From positions 1 to 64,000 of the forward strand of contig JAFNXN010000014.1 of the NCBI GenBank assembly GCA_017379015.1: a stretch of 64,000 nucleotides of DNA, given 5' to 3'. A program made the translations under genes and the position numbers. Position 1 is the stretch's first letter. Each line of letters begins with the position of its first letter. Positions 44,037 to 52,444 of this stretch are shown here, piece by piece. The DNA comes from Alistipes sp. GTDB lineage: Bacteria > Bacteroidota > Bacteroidia > Bacteroidales > Rikenellaceae. The notes beneath the pieces were generated by a model, which saw only the letters and a list, made by a program, of their open reading frames with translations, was not told the origin of the DNA and ran no database searches.

Positions 44037-44555
44037 ATGCGACTCTTTATCATAGGATATGCTGGCTCGGGCAAGAGCACTATAGCGCGTCGTCTTACGC
44101 ATGATACGGGTATTCGATCGGTAGATACCGATAAGCTCGTCGAGCAGCGTGTTGGGGCCTCCATTGCCGACATCTTTCTCTATGAGAGTGAGGAGTATTT
44201 CCGCGAAGCAGAGCGCAGCGCAATTGAGAGTATTACTGCCGAGGGTGACGTTATCGTTGCTACGGGTGGAGGACTACCCACGTGGCGCGATAATATGGAG
44301 TGGATGAATGACGAGGGTGTGACGATATATCTTCGACGAACGGCAGAGCAGATACTTAAGCGTCTGTCGGATTATGGTCGGCAGAAGCGTCCCATGTTTC
44401 GTGGCAAGAGCGACGAGGAGTTGCTTGAGTTTATGACTCAGCAGATGGTAGATAGGGAGCGTTACTATGCTAAGGCTCAGTATATTATTGATTGTTCGGT
44501 GATGTCGGACGACGATATTGTTAATTACATTAGACAACTTATAACTAGACTCTAA
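44037..44555 (+). CDS. aroK: Shikimate kinase
   Basis: A 172-residue enzyme that phosphorylates shikimate in aromatic amino-acid synthesis. The Walker A loop is IGYAGSGKSTIARRL at residues 4-18, followed by the shikimate-binding SVDTDKLVEQRVG, FREAER and VATGGGLP. The LID region KRPMFRG carries the arginine that closes over ATP. It is coupled to murI by a one-base overlap (TAATG). Confidence 0.94.
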   Translation: MRLFIIGYAGSGKSTIARRLTHDTGIRSVDTDKLVEQRVGASIADIFLYESEEYFREAERSAIESITAEGDVIVATGGGLPTWRDNMEWMNDEGVTIYLRRTAEQILKRLSDYGRQKRPMFRGKSDEELLEFMTQQMVDRERYYAKAQYIIDCSVMSDDDIVNYIRQLITRL

Positions 44556-45361
44556 TGAGTGGTGCGAAGATAGGTGTTTACGATTCAGGTTTTGGAGGGT
44601 TGTCGGTGTGGCGTGAGCTGCGTCGACTGCTCCCTAGTGAGTCGCTTATCTATCTGGGTGATGGCAAGAACTGCCCCTATGGTGGTCGCTCGCGCGAGGA
44701 GATCACGCGCTTTGCCGAGGAGGCTGTTGAGCGTCTTGTTGCTGAGGGTGTTAAGATGGTTGTTGTAGGTTGTAACACAGCGACTACGGCTGCTATCGAA
44801 CATCTTAGGGCTAGGTGGACGAGCTTGCCTATTGTGGGTCTTGAGCCAGCTGTTAAGCCAGCATGTCTTACTACGCAGACACGTCGTATAGCGGTGCTTG
44901 CCACGGAGCATAGCCTGCGTAGCGACATGTTTCTGCGTACGGCAAATCGATATGCCTCTGATGTCGAGGTTGTTAAGGTCGTAGGGCGCGATTTTGTGGA
45001 GATTGTTGAGGCTAACGAGGAGCATACCGAGCGCGGCATGAGGGCTGTGCGAAGTGTTGTTGAGCCTCTTGTTCGACAGCGTGTTGATAAGATAGTCTTG
45101 GGGTGTACCCATTACCCCTTCCTACGTCACTTGATTGAGGAGGTTGTGGCGGGTTATGGCATCGAGGTTATCGACTCGGGCGAGGCTGTGGCACGTAGGG
45201 TGAAGTGGCTCTTAGAGCGTTACGATATAGCTGCCAAAGAGGGTGCAGTGCCCGAATTTAGCTTTATCACGTTTGCCGATGAAGAGTATCGCAGACGATT
45301 GGAACTTAAGGCATTGGCTATCGAGGAGGAGCTGCAAAGAGAGAGTGTGCATCAAATATAG
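44555..45361 (+). CDS. murI: Glutamate racemase
   Basis: A 268-residue enzyme that makes D-glutamate for peptidoglycan. Catalytic cysteines are in VVGCNTATTAAIEHL and LGCTHYPFL; DSGFGGLSV near the start and the glycine-tyrosine segment CPYGGRS are the other signatures. It is between aroK and ftsK in a run of short gaps. In LpxC-type envelopes D-Glu is essential, so the gene is probably essential. Confidence 0.95.
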   Translation: MSGAKIGVYDSGFGGLSVWRELRRLLPSESLIYLGDGKNCPYGGRSREEITRFAEEAVERLVAEGVKMVVVGCNTATTAAIEHLRARWTSLPIVGLEPAVKPACLTTQTRRIAVLATEHSLRSDMFLRTANRYASDVEVVKVVGRDFVEIVEANEEHTERGMRAVRSVVEPLVRQRVDKIVLGCTHYPFLRHLIEEVVAGYGIEVIDSGEAVARRVKWLLERYDIAAKEGAVPEFSFITFADEEYRRRLELKALAIEEELQRESVHQI

Positions 45362-45373
45362 TGACATTTGATT

Positions 45374-48049
45374 ATGACAAAGAAAACTACTAAAAAGAGT
45401 GCAAAGGTAACTACTGAGGCTAGTGCTCAGATAGCTACTCGACGTGAAAATATACGCTGGATGTCGGGCTTTATGGTCCTCGTTATGGGACTCTTCATGG
45501 TCTGCTCCATAGTCTCGTTCTTCTTCTACTGGCGCGAAGATATGAGTGCTATGGACTTCAGCAGTAATCCGCAGTATAACCCCATCTACAACAACGTATG
45601 CGGCTATCTCGGTGCTAAGGTGTCAATGCTCATGGTGGGTCGTGGCTTTGGTGTTTTCGCACTCATCATCCCGCTCTATCTGCTTATCATCGGCTGGCGT
45701 CTGTTTCGTAGCCATAGGTTGCGTCTAGTCTATATCACCGTGAGCTCAAGCCTGATACTGATCCTCGGCTCGTTGACCCTTGCCTACATCTTCGATACAC
45801 GTTGGGAGCTCTATGGCTCGGGACTCGGTGGTGGCTTTGGCTTGGAGCTCTGTCACTACCTTGAGGGACTTATTGGTAGTATAGGTACACTGTTGAGTAT
45901 CATTGCCTTATGGATACTCACAGGACTCTTCATCAACCGTAACTTCTTGCGCGCTGTCGATAGTGCTGGCGAGCATGTGGCTGGTGGCATCACGGGTGCT
46001 GCCTCGTGGGTTTGGGGCAAGGTGCGTCGTGAGAGGGTAGTGGGTGAGGAGCCTGAGCTAGATGAGAGGGTTGAGAGTAGCCCCCTTGTGGAGACTTCGG
46101 ATCTGCATAATGGTGCTCCCCAGCAGCCTGTAACTCCTGTTGAGCAACCTCTTGTTAGCCCTGCCAGCCCCTTTGCAGCTGTGGAGCGCACGGCGAAGGT
46201 TGAGGTTGACGCTGAGGGCAATGTGCGTCTTGCGGGCAATCAACCATCACAACCAGCCAACGACGCAAGGGTCGATGACTACCCATTTAAGGAGCCTACA
46301 GCACCTATCGAGGAGCCTAGTGCTATGGGCTATGTCCAGCCTAATGAGCCTCAGAGTGAGCCTAGCGAGGAGCTTGATCCTCAGAATACTAGCGTATTCA
46401 CTACCGTGCCACTTACACCGCAGCCTAGCGAGCCAAAGGAGGAGTTTAAGGATGAGGGTATCATAATCACCGTTGAGCAGCCTAAGCCCAAGATTATCGA
46501 CGATGAGAAGATCGAGATTGAGCTTTACGATCCGTTGCGCGACCTCTATAGCTACGAGCCTCCCATGCCTTCGCTGCTTAAGGAGTACAAGAACGTTGAG
46601 TCTAACAACGAGCACGAGATATTCGAGAATAAGGAGCGCATCCGCGAGACGTTGCTCAACTTCGGTATTCCTATTCGCAGTATGCACGCTACGGTAGGTC
46701 CTACCGTGACCCTCTATGAGATTGTGCAGGAGCAGGGCGTTAAGATCTCTAAGATCCAAAATCTTGAGAATGATATTGCTCAGAGCCTTAAGGCTTTAGG
46801 TATTCGTATCATAGCCCCTATACCTGGTCGCGGTACTATCGGTATCGAGGTGCCCAACATCACCAAGCAGACCGTGTCGATGCACTCGGCAATCTGTTCG
46901 CGTGAGTTCCAGGAGTCTAAGGCGCAGCTTCCGGTGGTCATCGGACGCACAATCCAAAATCAGAACTACACCTTCGACCTTGCCAAGATGCCGCACTTGC
47001 TCGTTGCCGGTGCTACGGGACAGGGTAAGTCGGTGGGTCTTAATGCGATCATCACCTCGTTGCTCTATCGTAAGCATCCTGCCGAGCTTAAGTTTGTGCT
47101 TATCGACCCTAAGATGGTGGAGTTCTCGCTCTTTAACAAGCTTGAGAAGCACTTCTTGGCTAAGATGGAGTCCGAGGATGAGGCTATTGTGACTGATCCA
47201 CGCAAGGCGGTATATACGCTCAACTCGTTGTGTGCCGAGATGGAGAACCGTCTGGAGCTCTGCAAGCAGGCGCATGCTCGTAATATTGTCGAGTACAACG
47301 ATAAGTTCACGCAGCGTAGCCTTAACCCCGAGCACGGACATCGCTTCATGCCATATATCGTTGTTGTAATCGACGAGTTTGCCGACCTCATCATGACCGC
47401 TAAGGAGGTAGAGGCACCCGTTATGCGTCTTGCACAGAAGGCACGTGCCGTAGGTATCCACCTCATTGTGGCTACGCAGCGTCCCGATGTGCGAGTGATC
47501 ACGGGAGGTATCAAGGCCAACTTCCCAGCACGTATCGCCTTCCGCGTGATGCAGATGACCGACTCGCGTACGATTATCGACCAGCCAGGAGCTAACCAGC
47601 TCATTGGTCGTGGTGATATGCTGCTCTCGAACGGTGGCGAGCTAACACGTATCCAATGTGCCTTTGTCGACACCCCCGAGGTGGAGCGCATCGTCGACCA
47701 TATTGGTCGCCAGCAGGGCTATCCCGCAGCATACGCACTTCCCGACTATACCCCTGAGCAGGGTGCGGGCGAGGCATCTGTGTCGTTTGGCTCGGAGGAG
47801 AGTGGCGCACCGCAGAAGTACGACCCTAAGTTTGGTGAGATTGCCCGCGAGGCAGTTACTAGCGGCGTGATCTCTACGTCGATGATACAGCGTAACTTCG
47901 AGGTGGGCTTCAACCGTGCGGGTCGCATCATGTTGCAGCTCGAGAGGGCTGGCATCGTAGGACCTCAGATAGGCTCGAAGCCACGCGAGATAAAGTACTA
48001 CGATCTGCAAAGTCTTGAGGCTCGCCTACAAGAATTGGGCATCTTCTAG
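45374..48049 (+). CDS. ftsK: FtsK/SpoIIIE DNA translocase
   Basis: An 891-residue septal DNA pump. Four or five hydrophobic helices (about 35-195) anchor it. A Pro/Glu/Gln-rich linker (about 215-400) follows. The motor has Walker A VAGATGQGKSVGLNA and Walker B PYIVVVIDEFADLIMTA. The C-terminal gamma domain (QRNFEVGFNRAGRIMLQLER) recognises orienting DNA sequences and activates Xer recombination, linking it to xerC at 2050. The ATG at 45374 is chosen; a TTG six bases upstream is in frame. Confidence 0.96.
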   Translation: MTKKTTKKSAKVTTEASAQIATRRENIRWMSGFMVLVMGLFMVCSIVSFFFYWREDMSAMDFSSNPQYNPIYNNVCGYLGAKVSMLMVGRGFGVFALIIPLYLLIIGWRLFRSHRLRLVYITVSSSLILILGSLTLAYIFDTRWELYGSGLGGGFGLELCHYLEGLIGSIGTLLSIIALWILTGLFINRNFLRAVDSAGEHVAGGITGAASWVWGKVRRERVVGEEPELDERVESSPLVETSDLHNGAPQQPVTPVEQPLVSPASPFAAVERTAKVEVDAEGNVRLAGNQPSQPANDARVDDYPFKEPTAPIEEPSAMGYVQPNEPQSEPSEELDPQNTSVFTTVPLTPQPSEPKEEFKDEGIIITVEQPKPKIIDDEKIEIELYDPLRDLYSYEPPMPSLLKEYKNVESNNEHEIFENKERIRETLLNFGIPIRSMHATVGPTVTLYEIVQEQGVKISKIQNLENDIAQSLKALGIRIIAPIPGRGTIGIEVPNITKQTVSMHSAICSREFQESKAQLPVVIGRTIQNQNYTFDLAKMPHLLVAGATGQGKSVGLNAIITSLLYRKHPAELKFVLIDPKMVEFSLFNKLEKHFLAKMESEDEAIVTDPRKAVYTLNSLCAEMENRLELCKQAHARNIVEYNDKFTQRSLNPEHGHRFMPYIVVVIDEFADLIMTAKEVEAPVMRLAQKARAVGIHLIVATQRPDVRVITGGIKANFPARIAFRVMQMTDSRTIIDQPGANQLIGRGDMLLSNGGELTRIQCAFVDTPEVERIVDHIGRQQGYPAAYALPDYTPEQGAGEASVSFGSEESGAPQKYDPKFGEIAREAVTSGVISTSMIQRNFEVGFNRAGRIMLQLERAGIVGPQIGSKPREIKYYDLQSLEARLQELGIF

Positions 48050-48072
48050 CGTTAGTATAAAAACGAAGAACT

Positions 48073-48675
48073 ATGAAATATCTAGTATCACTACTCTTTA
48101 GCCTGCTCCTCACCGTGTCGAGTCTCTCGGCACAGAGCACGGCAACTGGCTGGCTCTCGGCTCTTAACGCGTCGCTCGGAAGTCGCTATGCGTTGGACTT
48201 TTCGGTAGCTGTTGACGGAGAGCAGCTTTCGGGCTACTATATGGTTGATGGCGATGGTTACTACATGTCGCTAGGTGTGATGGAGGTATATAGCGATGGC
48301 AAGCTGCGTTACGAGATCAACAACGAGCGTCGCGAGGTCACCGAGGACCGTGTAAACCTTAAGGCGCAGGACCTGTTGACAAACCCTACGCGTGCCTTCT
48401 ATTTCGTTGAGAGTGAGTATGAGGTTAGCATCGTAAGTGAGAGTGCTTCGGATGTGGTGCTCAGCCTTGTTCCTCGTGGCTCTGAGCTCGACTTTAGCCA
48501 TATTGTCCTTACGCTGGGGCGTAGCAACGCTCGGGTGTTGCCCCGTAAGATTGTCTATAGCTACGAGGGCGATACGATGACTATTGTGCTCCTTGAGCGA
48601 GCAACTGCTGGCGCGAAGCTTCCACGCTGGGATAAGACGAAGTATGGTGATTATGATATTGTGTCATTTTTGTAA
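48073..48675 (+). CDS. LolA-like outer-membrane lipoprotein carrier
   Basis: A 200-residue periplasmic protein with signal peptide (ending SLSAQ, about 1-20). The rest forms the half-barrel of LolA-like chaperones: ALDFSVAVDGEQLSGYYMVDGDGYYMS, YSDGKLRYEINNERREV and NPTRAFYFVE. LolA ferries lipoproteins from the LolCDE complex across the periplasm. The position right after ftsK is the usual one for lolA in this phylum. Sequence identity to E. coli LolA is low, so the name is functional by similarity of pattern. Confidence 0.8.
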   Translation: MKYLVSLLFSLLLTVSSLSAQSTATGWLSALNASLGSRYALDFSVAVDGEQLSGYYMVDGDGYYMSLGVMEVYSDGKLRYEINNERREVTEDRVNLKAQDLLTNPTRAFYFVESEYEVSIVSESASDVVLSLVPRGSELDFSHIVLTLGRSNARVLPRKIVYSYEGDTMTIVLLERATAGAKLPRWDKTKYGDYDIVSFL

Positions 48676-48694
48676 CTTGTTAAATATTAAGTAG

Positions 48695-49387
48695 ATGAAG
48701 AAAATTATTGTGCTGTTGGCTATTTTGACCTTCGTTGCTTGTGGCAAGGAGTGGGTCGACGATGTTAAGCCTCGTCTATATGTTGAGAGCTTTGAGCAGC
48801 CTATCGATGAAGACTTTCAGTATGGATATGAGAGCGACCACTTCCGTTTTGAACACTTTTATAACGAGGAGTTTGGCTACTGGGGTGGCTTTGCATGGAC
48901 GAAAATGTTTGATAACGATGCTACGCATGGACTCTACGAGAATCAGTTTGCAGTATATAATGAGACGGCATCTCATGGCAGTGGGGCACTAGTCTACTAC
49001 TACGATAGCTATAATGCACCTTGCGACATCCGTCTTATGCGCGATGTTACGCTTGTTAGCGTGCGCCTTAACCTAACCACATACACCTACGCCTCTATCA
49101 CTGATGAGGAGATCAACTCCTTTGCTCGTAAGTTTGAGGATGGCGACTACTTTAAGGTGGTCTTTACCTCGCTTCAAGGCGATAAGGAGGTTGGCAAGGT
49201 GGAGTGCTACGTTGTCGACTATCGCGATGGCAAACGCCTTATGGCTACCCACTGGGATCTCTTCGATCTCACAGCCCTTGGTAAAGATTACCAGCGTGTT
49301 AGGGTTACTATCGAGACTACCGATGTGGGCGATTGGGGTGCTAACACACCTCTCTACATCGCCCTCGATGAGTTGTCGTTTATGTAG
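48695..49387 (+). CDS. DUF4465 lipoprotein
   Basis: A 230-residue lipoprotein (FVAC lipobox, C16). The segments FGYWGGFAWTKMFDN, HGLYENQFAVYNETASHGSGAL, CYVVDYRDG and WDLFDLTALGKDYQRV, ending NTPLYIALDELSF, match the DUF4465 family, a beta-sandwich fold common in Bacteroidetes surface proteins, sometimes linked to corrinoid or carbohydrate uptake loci. Nothing else here supports a particular ligand. It follows the LolA-like gene by 19 bases and ends the long plsC-parE-ftsK run; a strong terminator lies 47 bases downstream. Confidence 0.8.
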   Translation: MKKIIVLLAILTFVACGKEWVDDVKPRLYVESFEQPIDEDFQYGYESDHFRFEHFYNEEFGYWGGFAWTKMFDNDATHGLYENQFAVYNETASHGSGALVYYYDSYNAPCDIRLMRDVTLVSVRLNLTTYTYASITDEEINSFARKFEDGDYFKVVFTSLQGDKEVGKVECYVVDYRDGKRLMATHWDLFDLTALGKDYQRVRVTIETTDVGDWGANTPLYIALDELSFM

Positions 49388-49434
49388 TGTGTGAAATCAG
49401 AGCGAAGATAGATCATAGATAACAGATAATAGAG

Positions 49435-49492
49435 CGACGGCGCGGACAAAAGACTGGGTAGTACTAGTCAATGATGTCCGCGTCGTCGTTTT
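49435..49492 (+). terminator. Terminator after the DUF4465 gene
   Basis: CGACGGCGCGGAC pairs with GTCCGCGTCGTCG (one G-T pair) in a 13-bp stem around a 28-base loop, followed by TTTT. Confidence 0.82.
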
Positions 49493-49573
49493 GTCATAAT
49501 GTGACTGTGTCGCTCTCTTAGCTCTCATCACTATCCTTTATAATCTAAAATTGTGCCGTTTGGTTGAAATGTT

Positions 49574-49604
49574 TTTGAGGTCAAGGAAAAAGAGATTACT
49601 TTTG
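49574..49604 (+). promoter_or_regulatory. Promoter of the small-peptide/fimbrillin operon
   Basis: TTTG (49574-49577), a 19-base spacer and TACTTTTG (49597-49604). A leader of about 95-100 bases precedes the small reading frame. Confidence 0.75.
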
Positions 49605-49705
49605 CCGCACCTCTTCCCCCTTCATGCGCGTGCGCGTAATGTGCGCTCGCGAGTTGTGGTGTCGAGAATAACCCTTGAAAAATTAATACTAAATAATACC
49701 AAAAG

Positions 49706-49837
49706 ATGAAAAAGAATTTTTATGTTTCCCCCGAGATTGAGGTGGTGGAGTTTGCTGTTGAGGCGGGTTTCTCGCTCAGCGGTATTGTAGGTGGTGAGGA
49801 CTATGGCGATGGTGGCGAAGGCTCCGAGATGGATTAA
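49706..49837 (+). CDS. Small peptide of 43 residues, function unknown
   Basis: Bases 49706-49837 encode MKKNFYVSPEIEVVEFAVEA followed by GFSLSGIVGGEDYGDGGEGS and EMD. The opening MKKxYxSPEIEVVEF-VEAGF is a pattern I recall from many tiny Bacteroidales proteins. The acidic, glycine-rich tail follows a VGG that could be a double-glycine processing site: hydrophobic residues at -4 (I) and -7 (L) fit, -12 (E) does not. It has its own promoter, A-rich translation start and a 22-base gap to the fimbrillin-like lipoprotein, so it is probably a real gene. Alternatives are a leader peptide controlling the lipoprotein or a secreted peptide. Confidence 0.7.
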   Translation: MKKNFYVSPEIEVVEFAVEAGFSLSGIVGGEDYGDGGEGSEMD

Positions 49838-49859
49838 TCACTTAAAACAATTCACAGTT

Positions 49860-51380
49860 ATGAGAAAGATTTTTATTGCTTTGGCAGCTATTGCTGCTGC
49901 GGTGGGTTGTTCTAAGGAGAATGCCCCTATGGAGGTTGTCGAGCACGATAGCTTTATGATGAATGCCTCAATCGTGCTTGACGACACACGTGTTACGGTT
50001 GAGGGTGAGAAGTTTACCGATGTTAAGTGGGTCAAGGGTGACAACGTAGCTCTTAGCTCAGCGGCTGGTGCTTCAGCAACCCTTGTTGCTGAGGCTGCGG
50101 GCGACACATCTGTTCGCTTTGTGGGCGAGGGTGTTGCTGTGGCTGATGCAGATACCTACTTTGCGATCTATCCTAAGATGGAGATCGTTGATGGCATTGC
50201 CATGGTTGACCTTATGGCGCAGTCGGGCGATGATGCAGCTGTGCTAGTCTCTAAGGCTCAGGGTAATAGAGGCGAGGCTATCGATATGACATTCCGTCCA
50301 GCTAATGCGCTGTTGCACGTTGCGGTAAGTGGTGTGGAGTCGCTTGCTAAGGCTGAGTTCATGGCCTTTAACGAGGCGTCACTCCCTCAGGGCTTTGCCT
50401 ACCTGTTCGAGTCGGAAATGACTCAGAGCTATGGCGAGGTAGCATCATACACTATCGAAAACCCATCTCTCGATGGTTTCTTCTTCTCGTTGCCTGCCGA
50501 CCTCGATATGTCAGCTGGTTACGTAGTGCGCCTTACTGATGCTCAGGGCAACATCTGCTCAAAGGCATATAACGGAAAGATCTTCACAAAGGCTACAACC
50601 ACACGCGTAGCTATCGAGTGGTCGACCCCATCGGTAACTCTCGGCGCAAAGACTTCGTATAGCTACTATCTGCTTAACCAGCCAGCGACGGCTAATAGCT
50701 CGGCAAATGACGTTATCTACTTCTCGGGTGACTGCGCCTCTAGCTATGCAGGTATTCAGAATGCCTATATCTCGGAGGTTGGCTTCAAGGTAGATGGCAC
50801 AACATATAGCTCAGCAAGTGGCAATGTTACGTGGAATAAGTCTGAGAAGAGCTTCTCGATGGACAATCTAGCTGTGTCGGAGAAGCGTGGCTACGCTGTT
50901 GAAGCATACATCGTAACCAAGGAGCACGGCACAATCACATCTTCTAATACTCTCTATATCACTGGCTTGCCATATACACTTAATACGTCAGCAAATGACG
51001 GTACTTGGACCGAGAAGGAAAATGTAGCTTGGAACGGCAATTCTGGTGTGAAATTGGGATCTTATCAGTGGGGTGGTGAAGCCTCTATTCAAAAGTCGGA
51101 CTTTGTTTTGCCTGCTAACGTAAATATTCAGCTTGTGGGTAGTGGTAAAGTAAACGGAACGGGTTCATGGATTAAGGTTAAAAATACCGCATCGTATATT
51201 GTGTCTGGTAGCACATTGTTTAGCAAGACGGCTAATGGTAATAGTCCTCAGTCGTACAATATCAATGTAACAGGTACTATGAGCACATCTAATCCATCAG
51301 TAAAGATTAATAGCTCATACAATCTTGAGCAGGCATATGTTATTACCTATTCGTTGAGTATTAACTATAGCAGCAGATAA
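49860..51380 (+). CDS. Fimbrillin-like surface lipoprotein
   Basis: A 506-residue lipoprotein; ATG at 49860 gives signal and lipobox AVGC (C17). An upstream in-frame ATG at 49791 overlaps the small peptide and would hide the signal peptide. Residues 30-240 resemble the FimA/Mfa clan: DDTRVTVEGEKFTDVKWVKGDNVAL, FAIYP, DMTFRPANALLHVAVSGV and FSLPADLDMSAGYVVRLTDAQG. The C-terminal half (about 260-506) is Ser/Asn/Thr-rich and strand-forming, and its DNA is more A/T-rich than the first half, which hints at a variable or exchanged domain. No fimbrial anchor or usher genes are nearby. Confidence 0.72.
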   Translation: MRKIFIALAAIAAAVGCSKENAPMEVVEHDSFMMNASIVLDDTRVTVEGEKFTDVKWVKGDNVALSSAAGASATLVAEAAGDTSVRFVGEGVAVADADTYFAIYPKMEIVDGIAMVDLMAQSGDDAAVLVSKAQGNRGEAIDMTFRPANALLHVAVSGVESLAKAEFMAFNEASLPQGFAYLFESEMTQSYGEVASYTIENPSLDGFFFSLPADLDMSAGYVVRLTDAQGNICSKAYNGKIFTKATTTRVAIEWSTPSVTLGAKTSYSYYLLNQPATANSSANDVIYFSGDCASSYAGIQNAYISEVGFKVDGTTYSSASGNVTWNKSEKSFSMDNLAVSEKRGYAVEAYIVTKEHGTITSSNTLYITGLPYTLNTSANDGTWTEKENVAWNGNSGVKLGSYQWGGEASIQKSDFVLPANVNIQLVGSGKVNGTGSWIKVKNTASYIVSGSTLFSKTANGNSPQSYNINVTGTMSTSNPSVKINSSYNLEQAYVITYSLSINYSSR

Positions 51381-51414
51381 TTGTTTGCAAACGATTTCTT
51401 TTCTACTGCTCGGC

Positions 51415-51437
51415 TCTTGAGAGTCGGGCAGTTTTTG
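51415..51437 (+). terminator. Terminator after the fimbrillin-like gene
   Basis: ACTGCTCGgCTC and GAGtCGGGCAGT form an imperfect 11-bp stem with a TTGA loop, followed by TTTTTG. Confidence 0.85.
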
Positions 51438-51447
51438 TTTATAATAT

Positions 51448-51479
51448 TTTGCGGTTTACATAATTTTTTCTTACCTTTG
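51448..51479 (+). promoter_or_regulatory. Promoter of the rsmI-mazG-lytT run
   Basis: TTTG (51448-51451), a 20-base spacer and TACCTTTG (51472-51479). No other strong promoter is seen until after 58335. Confidence 0.75.
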
Positions 51480-51513
51480 ATACGTTGTATATATATCTAT
51501 ATCGGTCAAAAGT

Positions 51514-52434
51514 ATGATTAAGCACATTGAGGATAGAGTATCGCGTCTTTCGGCTCTTGTGAAGGGCTGGAAGCAACTAGCCAACGTACCACGCATCGAG
51601 CGTGATCTGGCTCTTGACGAGCTTCGCAAAATATATGATGCTCTGCTTACTATCGAGTCGGGCAACGCCCCAACGAAGAGCGTCGATGAGGTTAAGCCAC
51701 GAGAGCGTGCAGTTGAGAGGCGTGAGACAGAAGAGCTTAAGGCAAAGCCTGCGAAGGCGTTGCCCAAGGAGCATGTTGAGGAGCGCGTTGCCGACCCTAT
51801 GGCTGACTTCGATGATGCTCTCGACATTGATGCTCTACTAGGCATTACAGATGAAGATGCCGAGCCTCAGGTGCTGTCTACGCAGGAGCCGATAGCCCCT
51901 TCAGAGCCAGAGGCAGAGGTGACACCCGCAGCTGGAGGTGGCCTCTTTGCCATCGAGGATATTCCTGTGCGAGGCAAGACGGGTCGCAAGATGATCAACC
52001 TCTACAACTCGCAGCAGGGTGTCTCTGAGCCTAAGGTGCAAGAGCCTGTGTCAGCAGCAGCTCAACCCTCTATGCCTACTGCGCCTCAGGCGACACATGC
52101 CGTGGCCGATGTCCCAGCACCTCAGCGTCTGGGCGATGTGCTTGGTAGCGGTGTGAAGGTTGTGGGCGATGTAGATCCTCAGGAGGGTGTGCCCATAGCA
52201 CCGATGAACAAGATCGACGATATACGCAAGGCGATAGGACTAAACGATAAGTTCCTACTCTTGCGCGACCTCTTTGCTGGCGACGTGGCACTCTACGAGC
52301 GTACGATAGATCGACTCAATAGCTTCGAGGATCTCGACGAGTGTATGATATATATAGTGGAGAATTTCCGCTGGAACCCCGACTCTGAGGGCGCGCGAAT
52401 GCTCGTGTCGCTCATCGAGCGTAAGTTGGCTTAA
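51514..52434 (+). CDS. Conserved-looking cytosolic protein of unknown function
   Basis: A 306-residue protein without a signal peptide. Residues 1-50 form a helix pair (HIEDRVSRLSALVKGWKQLA ... LALDELRKIYDALL). A long Glu/Pro/Ala-rich linker spans about 50-225, probably disordered. A compact C-terminal helical domain follows (IDDIRKAIGLNDKFLLLRDL ... RTIDRLNSFEDLDECMIYIV ... WNPDSEGARMLVSLIERKLA). I know this layout only as hypothetical proteins in Bacteroidetes. The two ends joined by a flexible linker suggest a scaffold. It is the first gene of the transcript with rsmI. Confidence 0.75.
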   Translation: MIKHIEDRVSRLSALVKGWKQLANVPRIERDLALDELRKIYDALLTIESGNAPTKSVDEVKPRERAVERRETEELKAKPAKALPKEHVEERVADPMADFDDALDIDALLGITDEDAEPQVLSTQEPIAPSEPEAEVTPAAGGGLFAIEDIPVRGKTGRKMINLYNSQQGVSEPKVQEPVSAAAQPSMPTAPQATHAVADVPAPQRLGDVLGSGVKVVGDVDPQEGVPIAPMNKIDDIRKAIGLNDKFLLLRDLFAGDVALYERTIDRLNSFEDLDECMIYIVENFRWNPDSEGARMLVSLIERKLA

Positions 52435-52444
52435 TCTTGTAATC

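Larger units (their letters stand above)
49388..49705. other. Intergenic region before the small-peptide operon
   Basis: 318 bases without a gene. It contains the terminator of the upstream run (49435-49492), a strong promoter (49574-49604), a pyrimidine-rich stretch with a GC-rich palindrome CTCGCGAG (49646-49653), and about 100 bases of A-rich leader before the 43-residue reading frame. Confidence 0.8.

Noticed and set aside
49791-49859. Upstream in-frame ATG for the fimbrillin-like lipoprotein
   Set aside because: It would overlap the 43-residue peptide and bury the signal peptide and lipobox; ATG at 49860 gives a normal lipoprotein start.
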